Part shown: positions 17,257-25,398 of the stretch, piece by piece
How the letters are laid out: each line of letters begins with the position of its first letter
Numbering within the stretch: position 1 is the first letter of the stretch
From: Clostridiales bacterium FE2011
Lineage (GTDB): Bacteria > Bacillota > Clostridia > Christensenellales > Aristaeellaceae
DNA length: 64,000 nt
Direction of reading: 5' to 3'
Assembly (NCBI GenBank): GCA_017569305.1
Contig: CP069418.1
Span: forward strand, 1,674,001-1,738,000
The notes under the pieces: generated by a model
Databases searched by the model: none
Told to the model about the DNA's origin: nothing
Seen by the model: only the letters and a program-made list of their open reading frames with translations
Translations under genes and position numbers: made by a program

Positions 17257-18017
17257 TATTTTACCCTCCAGCCTTCCAAGATTTTATTGTAATCTTCTCT
17301 GGTATTACAGTTAGTCCATCTTTCCAGCTTAACCAAGCTGATAGTATCCGAAGGCACGCTGTCTATGTATTGCTGAATAATCCATAGATTGGTGCCATCT
17401 TTTTTTAAATGGAAAAACAATTCATTGGCTTTTTTAAGCGCTTCCATATTATCAAATTTCCAGGCTTGGCCAGAGTTTAAAATACAGGAAAAGGCATTAT
17501 CAATACGCAGCAACCCATGGACACTGTTGAATGCATACTGAAAACGATCCTCCTCATTTTTATACAAAACAACTGCCTTGTTAGCATAAATCGGTTCAGT
17601 TGTGTACGTTAATACTGTATGTTCTGCATCCACAATCTTTTTAAAGGACTCGTCATCGATATCCAGATCACCTTCTACAAAAAGCAGCTCATCTGCACCA
17701 AGATCCAACGCTTTGTTAATTCCAAGATAAAGGCTATAACCGGAAGCAAGATCCGCATAGTGATCATTCCGGACGAGAACAAGCTGCGGAAAGCTTTTCT
17801 GCAGATTCACAGATACAAAGCTTTGCAGCTGATCAAACATGTATCCTCCAACAATAATGATCCGATCAGCAAAAGCACATTTTTCAATCAAGTGAACCAG
17901 AAGTGTGTCTTGTGGATTATGTTCATTATAGATTGCCTTAAGTATTTTCTGCTCTTCGGGAATTCCTTCATTGAATCTGCTGGATATTCCGGCCACAGTA
18001 ATAATTGCTGCTCTCAT
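17256..18017 (-). CDS. divergent nucleotidyltransferase-like protein
   Basis: 253 aa resembling the MobA/LicC-like nucleotidyltransferase fold: IITVAGISSRFNEGIPEEQK at the N-terminus takes the place of the usual LAAGxGTR loop, EKCAFADRIIIVGGYMFDQL follows, and FVEGDLDID gives an acidic metal-binding element. The signature loop has lost the usual AGxGxR spacing, so either specificity or activity is unusual. GGCGGAGA precedes the ATG. It is coupled downstream to the Rossmann protein and lies 2 nt from the end of the SDR gene. Possible role: CTP activation of a small phosphorylated alcohol. Confidence 0.6.
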   Translation of the reverse strand: MRAAIITVAGISSRFNEGIPEEQKILKAIYNEHNPQDTLLVHLIEKCAFADRIIIVGGYMFDQLQSFVSVNLQKSFPQLVLVRNDHYADLASGYSLYLGINKALDLGADELLFVEGDLDIDDESFKKIVDAEHTVLTYTTEPIYANKAVVLYKNEEDRFQYAFNSVHGLLRIDNAFSCILNSGQAWKFDNMEALKKANELFFHLKKDGTNLWIIQQYIDSVPSDTISLVKLERWTNCNTREDYNKILEGWRVK

Positions 18018-18019
18018 AA

Positions 18020-19021
18020 TCAGTTCTCCGCCAGATAGTTTTCAATGCATTCATTCAGACCCTTCTCCAGATCAACCTGAGGTTTCCAGCCCGTTCTCTC
18101 ACGAATCTTCCTGGTAGACAGCAACCTTCTTTCCGGATCAGATTCCCGATAACCGCTGAATTCAATCTTCGGATTTTCTATTCCCATCTTCTTTGCACAC
18201 AGCCGTGCCAGATCAATAATGGAAATCTCCTCATCCGTAGCCACATTATAAACTGTCCCGTCCAATGCACTGTTCGTTCCTGCCAGAGCAAGGACGGCAC
18301 TACAGCTATCATAATTATTTAGAAAAGTCCTGCGGTTCTTTCTGCTGTTTTCAAGCAGAACTACTTTCCCTTCATTTTTAAAGCTGTTAATAATGAAAGG
18401 AATAATATGTTTGGGAAATCTTTCATTCCGGCTATAAACATTTGCAAAGCGGATAGAGCAGCCCAGAATCTTTCCGGTATCCACCGCATCTTTGATGAAA
18501 AACTCTGTCAACAGTTTACCTGTAGCATAACTGGTCCTCTGGCTATGTTCTGCAACTGCCATGGTAAGATAATCGTTTTCTTTCACACCGCCGTCTTCAT
18601 TCCAGGAATTCATGGAATAAACCTCCGAAGTCGAACAGTTGATAAATTTATGTGCTCCGACTCGGATGGCCTGCTGAAGAAATGCGTTCATTCCTTCAAC
18701 GTTGGTCTCAAAGGTTTCATAAACATGATAGAAATGTTCAGTATGAACAACAGCAGCACAATTGATATAAATTACTTCATCATATTGGCTCTTCTGTGCT
18801 TTTACAATCTTTTCAATCTCCGCCATCTGCTGTTTATTGTTCAGATCATATTCAAAAAATATAAACCGCTCGTCATCAATATGGTCACTGACCGTCTCAA
18901 TTGAGGATGCATAGAAATTATCAAAACCGATCACCTTATCCTTGGATCCATCCACCAGAATCTGACGCACAAGTTCATTACCTGTCATCCCTGTTACACC
19001 ACTAATTACATACAGTTTCAT
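18020..19021 (-). CDS. NAD-dependent epimerase/dehydratase (extended SDR)
   Basis: 333 aa extended short-chain dehydrogenase. GVTGMTGNELV provides the GxxGxxG cofactor site, NCSTSEVYS gives the catalytic Ser/Thr region and TSYATGK gives the YxxxK pair. The C-terminal TGWKPQVDLEKGL is typical of GalE/RmlB-like nucleotide-sugar enzymes. It probably makes an unusual NDP-sugar for the glycan; the exact reaction is not predictable by eye. GGAG lies 9 nt upstream of the ATG. It sits between the LicD1 gene (upstream) and the coupled nucleotidyltransferase/Rossmann pair. Confidence 0.8.
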   Translation of the reverse strand: MKLYVISGVTGMTGNELVRQILVDGSKDKVIGFDNFYASSIETVSDHIDDERFIFFEYDLNNKQQMAEIEKIVKAQKSQYDEVIYINCAAVVHTEHFYHVYETFETNVEGMNAFLQQAIRVGAHKFINCSTSEVYSMNSWNEDGGVKENDYLTMAVAEHSQRTSYATGKLLTEFFIKDAVDTGKILGCSIRFANVYSRNERFPKHIIPFIINSFKNEGKVVLLENSRKNRRTFLNNYDSCSAVLALAGTNSALDGTVYNVATDEEISIIDLARLCAKKMGIENPKIEFSGYRESDPERRLLSTRKIRERTGWKPQVDLEKGLNECIENYLAEN

Positions 19022-19071
19022 TTTTCTGTTCTCCTTCCGATGCCCTTTCAGGCGCTTATTTATTTAACATA

Positions 19072-19953
19072 TTAAAAACGGATTTTTGAAAATGATACTT
19101 TGGGAATACGTTTTTCCTCCGGCGGTGGTGTCATATAGTCATCATACATGTATTTCATGGCAGCATCATAATCTCTCATTCCTCGAAGCACAGTATCTTC
19201 AAAAGGATAATCAATGAGATCTGTATACCATTTTCTTGGCATTCCAAAACGGGTTTTCAGTGTGTTTTTTACATAAAGCTTTCCAAATGACGGATACATA
19301 AGCAGTCTTACCCTTTCCGGGTTTTTCTCGTTATACTTTTTGATCATTTTGTTTAAATGCTGATAGATTTTTTCTACGGGAATATGAGAAACACATTTAT
19401 ACCATATTTTCAGCAATCCTTTAGCAGTTTCCCTGCCGACCCGGGCCCACAGCATTTTACGAACAAAAAAACAATGGATATCCTGCATAATCTGTCCAAC
19501 CGTGCTTCGCGGAATTCCATCCAGCGGAAATATATCAATATATACTCCGTTTTTGCAATTAATATGTTCCTGCCCTGAACGGATATGACATGTCCCTGTT
19601 TTACGGATTTTCCCATAACCCCAAAGATATCCCGGATCCGTATCATGATCCTGAAAAAAACAAATATCCGGATCCATTTGATTCGCTACTTTACGGAACT
19701 TCTCATAGTCTTCCCGCAGCATTGAAATATCTGCATCATCATCCCACGGAATGAAACCCTTATGTCTGACAGCTCCCAGAAGTGTGCCGCAACTGATGGT
19801 ATAATTTATTTTGTTTTCCCGGCATACCCGATCAAATTCTTTCAGGATACATAATTCAACCAGCTGCAGCCTTCTAAATTCCTCCTGGGATAAAGGCGCA
19901 TCATTTTCCTTATCCACATAGATTCTGCTAAAATCAGTCAACATGCCTTCCAT
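19072..19953 (-). CDS. licD: LicD family phosphotransferase (copy 1)
   Basis: 293 aa. The LicD core GTLLGAVRHKGFIPWDDDAD (residues 56-75) is intact, including the DDD triplet expected to bind metal, followed by FFQDH and YIDIFPLDGIP. LicD proteins transfer phosphocholine, and in related clusters phosphonate groups, from the CDP/CMP-activated form to glycans. The protein is closely similar to copy 2 (20688-21548) over the core, suggesting duplication around the phosphoesterase gene that separates them by 2 nt here. GGAG lies 7 nt before the ATG. Acceptor sugar unknown. Confidence 0.9.
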   Translation of the reverse strand: MEGMLTDFSRIYVDKENDAPLSQEEFRRLQLVELCILKEFDRVCRENKINYTISCGTLLGAVRHKGFIPWDDDADISMLREDYEKFRKVANQMDPDICFFQDHDTDPGYLWGYGKIRKTGTCHIRSGQEHINCKNGVYIDIFPLDGIPRSTVGQIMQDIHCFFVRKMLWARVGRETAKGLLKIWYKCVSHIPVEKIYQHLNKMIKKYNEKNPERVRLLMYPSFGKLYVKNTLKTRFGMPRKWYTDLIDYPFEDTVLRGMRDYDAAMKYMYDDYMTPPPEEKRIPKVSFSKIRF

Positions 19954-19955
19954 AC

Positions 19956-20687
19956 TTATACTCCAGTTTCAAGTCTTGTCCTGTAAAACGAATCAACACT
20001 ATCATCATACAGTGCCATTGCTGATACAACATCATATTTTACTGCTATAAGACTGACAGAAAAAGTATCGGTATCCAGAATGGCATATTGTGCAGCGGGA
20101 TTGTGATTTCTCGGCTGTCCTACCGACCCCGGATTGATAAATATAACCGCATGCTTGTTCCTGTGTACCGGGTCCTCGTTGTCATAGAACTCTGTTAATA
20201 CATGGGGATAATGAGAATGGCCGGACAGCACAATGTCATATGCCCTGTAATCCCCGCGCAGATTACCGGGCATAATCGCTTTCCAGTAGGGATTATCAAG
20301 CGATCCATGAATCGCCAGAGCTTTTTTATTGTCCAGAATGAATTCACAGAAACCATCATGAATCAGTTCCCGGTTCAAATAATCAGTCGTTTCCGGGGTA
20401 AGCAAAGAGGCAGTATGTTTAGCACAGTCCACCCCGCGTTGGCTGGAAAAACCATTGAAATCTGAAGTCAAAATGGCTTTTTCATGATTTCCCCAGATGT
20501 TGCATATAAGAGGATAGTGAAAATGGTTCAAAATATAGGCAACCACTTCATTTGACTGCATGCCATAGTCAATCAGATCCCCCAAAAGAATCACCTGATC
20601 AACACAGCGTGAGTCCATATCTTGTACGACCCTCTCCAGTGCGAAAAGATTGCCGTGTATATCTGACAGGATTGCTATTCTGCTCAT
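19956..20687 (-). CDS. calcineurin-like metallophosphoesterase
   Basis: 243 aa with all metal-binding blocks: SDIHGN (DxH), GDLIDYG (GDxxD), IWGNHE (GNHE), LSGHSHYPH (GHxH). The family (YfcE/MJ0936-like) hydrolyses phosphodiesters or phosphomonoesters in the cytoplasm. It is placed between two licD genes: its ATG directly follows the stop codon of licD2 with GGGAG inside that gene, and licD1 starts 2 nt after it. That tight packing suggests a function in the phosphonate or phosphocholine decoration route, such as hydrolysis of a nucleotide-linked side product. This is inference from position only. Confidence 0.88.
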   Translation of the reverse strand: MSRIAILSDIHGNLFALERVVQDMDSRCVDQVILLGDLIDYGMQSNEVVAYILNHFHYPLICNIWGNHEKAILTSDFNGFSSQRGVDCAKHTASLLTPETTDYLNRELIHDGFCEFILDNKKALAIHGSLDNPYWKAIMPGNLRGDYRAYDIVLSGHSHYPHVLTEFYDNEDPVHRNKHAVIFINPGSVGQPRNHNPAAQYAILDTDTFSVSLIAVKYDVVSAMALYDDSVDSFYRTRLETGV

Positions 20688-21548
20688 TTAAAACTCCCAG
20701 ATTGATGCAGGGGCTTTTCCAATCCGTTTCTCCTCCGGAGGAAGAGCCATGTAATCTCCATAACGTGATATCAGGTATTGATCATAGTCTTTCGTTCCAT
20801 ACAGTTTATGCCCTTCAAAGTCCATTTCTATCACATCCAGGTACCATTCTTTGGGACTGCCATATCGGGTAGACACACTATTTTTCCCGGAATATAACTT
20901 CCGTTCTTTTCCACCTGATGGCAACATCAGTACCCGAACAAGATTTGGACTTTTATTTGAACTTCTCGCAGCCATTTTACCAATACGTTTAAACACGAAT
21001 TCCGGATTAATCCTTGACAGCATTTTATACATTATCCTCTCAAGGATTGGATTTTTCGTATCATCTTTCCCGATGTTGGACCAGAGAATCTTTCTGAGAC
21101 AAAAGCAATAAAAATCCATAATCATCTGACCGGGAACCGACTTGGGGATATCATCACAGGGCATAATATCCACATAAACCCCAGTTCTGAACTTCTGTTT
21201 TTCCTGGCCGGGCCGGATATATGTCGTTCCTGTCCTTCGAAGTTTTCCGTATCCCCATATGTATTCTTTTTCAGTATCATGATCCTGAAAAAAACATATT
21301 TCAGGGTTCAATTCATGGGATACTCTCCTGAACTTTTCATACTCTTCTCGTAGCATTGCTACATCTGCATCGTCATCCCAGGGTATATATCCCTTATGTC
21401 TGACAGCACCCAGAAGTGTTCCGCTTGTTATAGTATATCGGATATTATGTTTCCGACAGATTCTGTCCATCTCAACCAACATATCCAATTCCAGCAGCTG
21501 CATTCTGCGGAAATCTTCACCGGTTATAACCCCTGTGCCTTTTTTCAT
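20688..21548 (-). CDS. licD: LicD family phosphotransferase (copy 2)
   Basis: 286 aa. LicD core GTLLGAVRHKGYIPWDDDAD at residues 43-62, then MLREEYEKFRRV, FFQDHDT, WGYGKLRRTGT and VYVDIMPCDDIP, nearly the same order and wording as copy 1. It probably transfers the CMP-activated phosphonate made by the adjacent PEP mutase fusion (12 nt upstream) to a sugar. GAGGA lies 6 nt before the ATG. The two similar copies may serve two acceptor positions or two activated groups. Confidence 0.9.
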   Translation of the reverse strand: MKKGTGVITGEDFRRMQLLELDMLVEMDRICRKHNIRYTITSGTLLGAVRHKGYIPWDDDADVAMLREEYEKFRRVSHELNPEICFFQDHDTEKEYIWGYGKLRRTGTTYIRPGQEKQKFRTGVYVDIMPCDDIPKSVPGQMIMDFYCFCLRKILWSNIGKDDTKNPILERIMYKMLSRINPEFVFKRIGKMAARSSNKSPNLVRVLMLPSGGKERKLYSGKNSVSTRYGSPKEWYLDVIEMDFEGHKLYGTKDYDQYLISRYGDYMALPPEEKRIGKAPASIWEF

Positions 21549-21560
21549 AGCAATTCCTCA

Positions 21561-22853
21561 TTACAGTTCATCGATTAATGTAATAATCTGCTTGATCGGC
21601 ATTAATTCACTGTCGATTTCTTTAGCCCTATGATGAGTAAGGATACTTCTGGCCGCATTCTCCATAGCCGGGAAGGCAGCCCTGAGAAGTTGATTGGCAT
21701 AAATACAAATATTCACTCCATGCTTTGCCAATTCTTCTTCTGTAATTACATTAAATGAACTTGGAACTACTACAATGGGTGTTTTCTTATTTTCTGCGCG
21801 GAACCTGTCGCAGAATTCCAGAATCTCATCGGGTTCTTTACGGCGGCTGTGAATCATAATACCATCTGCTCCGGCTTTAACAAATGCCCTGGCTCTCGCC
21901 AATGCATCTTCCATACCCTTTTCGAGAATCAGGCTCTCGATCCTCGCAATAATCATAAAGTCATCAGATAACTGTGCATTTTTCCCGGCCGCAATTTTAG
22001 CACTGAATTCTTCAATACTGGCTTGAGTTTGTTCAACCTCTGTTCCAAACAGGCTGTTCTTTTTCAATCCTGTTTTATCTTCGATAATTACAGCGCTGAC
22101 GCCCATCCGCTCCAGACTGCGAACAGTATAAACAAAATGCTCCGTCAGGCCCCCAGTATCACCATCGAAAATGATCGGCTTTGTTGTTACTTCCATTACA
22201 TCTTCAATTGTACGAAAACGGCTGGTCATATCAACGAGTTCTATGTCGGGCTTTCCTTTTTCTGTGCTGTCACAAAGAGAGCTGACCCACATAGCATCAA
22301 ACTGATCTATTGCTTCCCCATTACTGACCACTGTTTTCTCAACCAGCAGACCAGTCAGCCCGCTATGAACCTCACAAGTTTTCACAATAGGGACTATATT
22401 AATAAGCTTCTTGAGCCTTCCCCTCCGGAATTCAGGCATAGAGAGTTTCTCATGCATTTGTCTGTCAATCTTCTGGATGTCAGGATTTCTTGTATAAGGA
22501 ACCTCAACAAGTTTACCACCGTGCTTCTCTATGAGACTTTCTATATTCTTTTTGATTGTCTGCATAGAATCAGATGACCAGTTATTGCCATGAACAATAT
22601 AATCAGGATGTAAGTTTTCGAAGATTTCATCGTAAAAAATATGGTTTTGCACAACAACTTCGTCAACACCGGCAATCGATTTTACAAGTTCAACTCTCTC
22701 TTGCTGAGATATTGTTGGAAATCTGTTGTATCGCACCATTTCTGAATCGCATAAGACTCCGACTACAAGCTTTCCCCCAAGTTTTTTGCATTCGTTTATG
22801 ATGTTCAGGTGTCCTTCGTGAATAATGTCTGTGCAGAAACATGTGTAAACCAT
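21561..22853 (-). CDS. pepM: cytidylyltransferase-phosphoenolpyruvate mutase fusion (Fom1-like)
   Basis: 430 aa. Residues 1-135 form a cytidylyltransferase with the HxGH signature HEGH (12-15). Residues 150-430 are phosphoenolpyruvate mutase with the diagnostic EDKTGLKKNS (258-267) and the upstream FDGDTGG segment. PepM isomerises PEP to 3-phosphonopyruvate and is the entry step of almost all natural phosphonates. The same two-domain order is found in Fom1 of fosfomycin biosynthesis, where the N-terminal domain makes CMP-2-hydroxyethylphosphonate. AGGAGGT lies 8 nt before the ATG. It is flanked by licD genes on both sides, linking phosphonate synthesis directly to glycan transfer. Confidence 0.95.
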   Translation of the reverse strand: MVYTCFCTDIIHEGHLNIINECKKLGGKLVVGVLCDSEMVRYNRFPTISQQERVELVKSIAGVDEVVVQNHIFYDEIFENLHPDYIVHGNNWSSDSMQTIKKNIESLIEKHGGKLVEVPYTRNPDIQKIDRQMHEKLSMPEFRRGRLKKLINIVPIVKTCEVHSGLTGLLVEKTVVSNGEAIDQFDAMWVSSLCDSTEKGKPDIELVDMTSRFRTIEDVMEVTTKPIIFDGDTGGLTEHFVYTVRSLERMGVSAVIIEDKTGLKKNSLFGTEVEQTQASIEEFSAKIAAGKNAQLSDDFMIIARIESLILEKGMEDALARARAFVKAGADGIMIHSRRKEPDEILEFCDRFRAENKKTPIVVVPSSFNVITEEELAKHGVNICIYANQLLRAAFPAMENAARSILTHHRAKEIDSELMPIKQIITLIDEL

Positions 22854-22875
22854 TTCTTATACCTCCTGATTATCT

Positions 22876-23802
22876 TTATCGGGAATGCTTTCCCTTAAAA
22901 TACTCTGTATATGGTTCAGTTGCAGAAAAAATAACTTCACCGTGGTCATTTTCACCAACAACAATCTTTCTCCAATCACCATAAACCCTGGTTAAAGCAT
23001 CTTCATAGTTTTTAGGTACCGGTATTTTTATGAACTCAAAATCCATATCAATGGATTCCTCAAAATCCTTTCTTAACCTGTATGCGCGGTCATTAAAACC
23101 CAAAGTTAACATCGCTACATATTCTGTTTCTGAGTCATTATATTGCTTACATATGTTTTCAAACTCATAATAGTATTTCTGGTATCCATTTCTATTAATA
23201 TAATACAGAGCTTGATTCCGTAAAACTATCAGCCTGTCCCGTAACGTAGGATTTTCCGGATGATATTTATTTAAATGCATGAGTAGTTTTCGATGTATTT
23301 TATTGCCTTTTTCTCTTTGTTCCTCGAACAGTTTTTTGTCGTCAGGAATATTGTCCAGCGGGAAAATATCCAGGAATATTCCTTGATTATATTTAAAGCC
23401 CATGCTGGCTTCACTTTTTAATATGGCTGTAGTTTTACTGTTGCGAAGCTGTGCGTGTCCCCGCGCACTGCCTTTGTCCGTCTCTTCCGTCTGGAAAAAA
23501 TAAGGATAGGCAAATAACTGTGGCGCAATCTTACATAGTTTATCGTATTCATCACGCAGCATCATTACGTCGACATCATCATCCCACGGTATAAAGCCAT
23601 GATGTCTTACCGCTCCCAGTTTTGTTCCGCAACTGGCAAAGTATTTTAATCCGTTTTCTTTACAGACTCTATCAAATTCCACCAGCAAATCCAATTCAAC
23701 AGCCCATATTTCTTTCATTTCATGACTGATTGTGTATCCATTTCTTATTTCTTCGTCAAGGAAACCGTCCGGAAGGTGTATTTTTATTGGTAATTGGCTC
23801 AT
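22876..23802 (-). CDS. licD: LicD family phosphotransferase (copy 3, divergent)
   Basis: 308 aa. Core GTKLGAVRHHGFIPWDDDVD at residues 59-78 keeps the acidic cluster but replaces the usual TLLG by TKLG. The downstream QGIFLDIFPLDNIPDD is conserved, and the C-terminus ends in YTEYFKGKHSR. It is clearly more distant from copies 1 and 2 than they are from each other, so it likely acts on another acceptor. AGGAG lies 6 nt before the ATG. It is encoded next to the Wzx flippase, at the border of the AT-rich core of the locus. Confidence 0.88.
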   Translation of the reverse strand: MSQLPIKIHLPDGFLDEEIRNGYTISHEMKEIWAVELDLLVEFDRVCKENGLKYFASCGTKLGAVRHHGFIPWDDDVDVMMLRDEYDKLCKIAPQLFAYPYFFQTEETDKGSARGHAQLRNSKTTAILKSEASMGFKYNQGIFLDIFPLDNIPDDKKLFEEQREKGNKIHRKLLMHLNKYHPENPTLRDRLIVLRNQALYYINRNGYQKYYYEFENICKQYNDSETEYVAMLTLGFNDRAYRLRKDFEESIDMDFEFIKIPVPKNYEDALTRVYGDWRKIVVGENDHGEVIFSATEPYTEYFKGKHSR

Positions 23803-23859
23803 ATTCTACTCCTGTTCCTCCTGCCTTTAGCATCTATAATTCAAGTGCGAATAACACTG

Positions 23860-25308
23860 TTACTTTTTGATCAGTTTTTTCAGATTCAATATAACTACAT
23901 CAGTCATGAACGAATCTTTCATTAAAAGAAGACTTACGCAGTAAACAATACCTCCTGTAAGTATTTGAACTATTACAGATACAAAAGCATTATCAATCGC
24001 ACTTCCCAATAATAATACTACAATCATCATTACTATACCAGCAAACAGTTTTCGTGATATCTGTCTTATAAATACATTTAGACGATAATATCCACTGCAA
24101 TTGCTAAAATATAAAACAGAGATAACCGTTTCAGCTATAAGTGTTGCTATTACGGCTCCTGTACTTTTTAATCTTGGTATAAAAATAAGATTTAGTATTA
24201 AGTTTATAACAGACCCGGTAATAATATATTTTGCACTTTGCGCCCTTAATCCCGCCGGATTATAGTATTGATCTCCCAAGCAATTGCTAATCCCAACGAT
24301 TATGATTAATGGGGACATTAATTGGAGCAATAGTATGGTTGCTTCATAGCCAGGACCAAAGTAGAGCGGTACAAATCTCTGAGCTACACCGATAATTCCA
24401 AAACAAATGCCTATTCCAATAAAAAGAATATAATCCATGGACGCAGCTATTCTTTGTTTAATCTCTTCATATTTTTTCTCTGTAAAAAGATAAGAGATTC
24501 TGGAATGCAATACTGCGTTTACACCTGCAAAGCATACCGATTTAGCCATATTAACAATCTTTGTCGCTTGCTCATAGTTTCCGTTTTCGCTTGTGTCTTG
24601 TGTAATCAATCCTATGAGTGTTTTATCGAGAATGGTGTAAACCGATATGGCAATTGTAGGTATGAAATATATAAAAGTTTCCTTTAGATGCTTTTTCAGC
24701 CGTATTCCCTTTAGAGGCACCTTATTCACAAACTTTGGCAAATATATCCACATTGATATATTTGCCAGACATGCGGTTAAAGACATGATCAGTATATAGA
24801 TCCAGAGATCTTCCGCTTTTTTAACAAAAACAAAGATTGATATTGTACCGAGAATTTTGAAAAGACTATTCTGCGTGACCGTATACTTAAACTCTTCCAT
24901 TCCACCATAGAGCCATGAAATATCAAACATGGTCCCCACAAGATAAAATGTAAGAATAATGTAGTATATCCTGTATTCTCTGTTAAACAGAATCCATATT
25001 CCCCACGCCAAAAGAGAAATTGTCGTTGTGATAAATGTCAATATGGCAATTTCCCAGAATATCTGACTCCGCTCATCTTTATTATTTCGATGCCTGGCAA
25101 TTTCTCTTCCGCCATATGACACCATGCCCAATGCTCCAAACAGCATAAAGTACGTTACATAAGCGTGTGTATAACTATATATTCCGGTTCCATCCACTCC
25201 AAGAACACGAGCCGCATAAGGAGCTGTTATCAATGGCAGAACCATCTTTAGCACTTGATAAAATGTGCTTAAAAACAAATTTTTCTTTAGTCCAGATTTC
25301 TGTGGCAT
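23860..25308 (-). CDS. wzx: Wzx-type polysaccharide flippase
   Basis: 482 aa, about 12-14 hydrophobic helices, MOP superfamily. The N-terminal LFLSTFYQVLKMVLPLITAP followed by YAARVLGVDGTGIYSY is the classic Wzx opening. It would flip undecaprenyl-diphosphate-linked repeat units across the membrane. The frame is open to a GTG at 25359, but ATG at 25308 gives the usual short N-terminus before the first helix; neither has a strong ribosome site. With the Wzy-like protein immediately upstream this marks a Wzx/Wzy-dependent pathway. The gene is AT-rich compared with either end of the window. Confidence 0.92.
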   Translation of the reverse strand: MPQKSGLKKNLFLSTFYQVLKMVLPLITAPYAARVLGVDGTGIYSYTHAYVTYFMLFGALGMVSYGGREIARHRNNKDERSQIFWEIAILTFITTTISLLAWGIWILFNREYRIYYIILTFYLVGTMFDISWLYGGMEEFKYTVTQNSLFKILGTISIFVFVKKAEDLWIYILIMSLTACLANISMWIYLPKFVNKVPLKGIRLKKHLKETFIYFIPTIAISVYTILDKTLIGLITQDTSENGNYEQATKIVNMAKSVCFAGVNAVLHSRISYLFTEKKYEEIKQRIAASMDYILFIGIGICFGIIGVAQRFVPLYFGPGYEATILLLQLMSPLIIIVGISNCLGDQYYNPAGLRAQSAKYIITGSVINLILNLIFIPRLKSTGAVIATLIAETVISVLYFSNCSGYYRLNVFIRQISRKLFAGIVMMIVVLLLGSAIDNAFVSVIVQILTGGIVYCVSLLLMKDSFMTDVVILNLKKLIKK

Positions 25309-25398
25309 TTCTGTTCTTCTTTCCGTTTTTTCATAGTACATTCTGTTCGTTTTATTCACAATTATTTAACCGTTATATTATTCTGTTCTATCTATAGC

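Noticed and set aside
10542..23802. 2-aminoethylphosphonate as the final product
   Set aside because: No class V or class III aminotransferase gene is in the window while an iron alcohol dehydrogenase is present. Not excluded if the aminotransferase is elsewhere.
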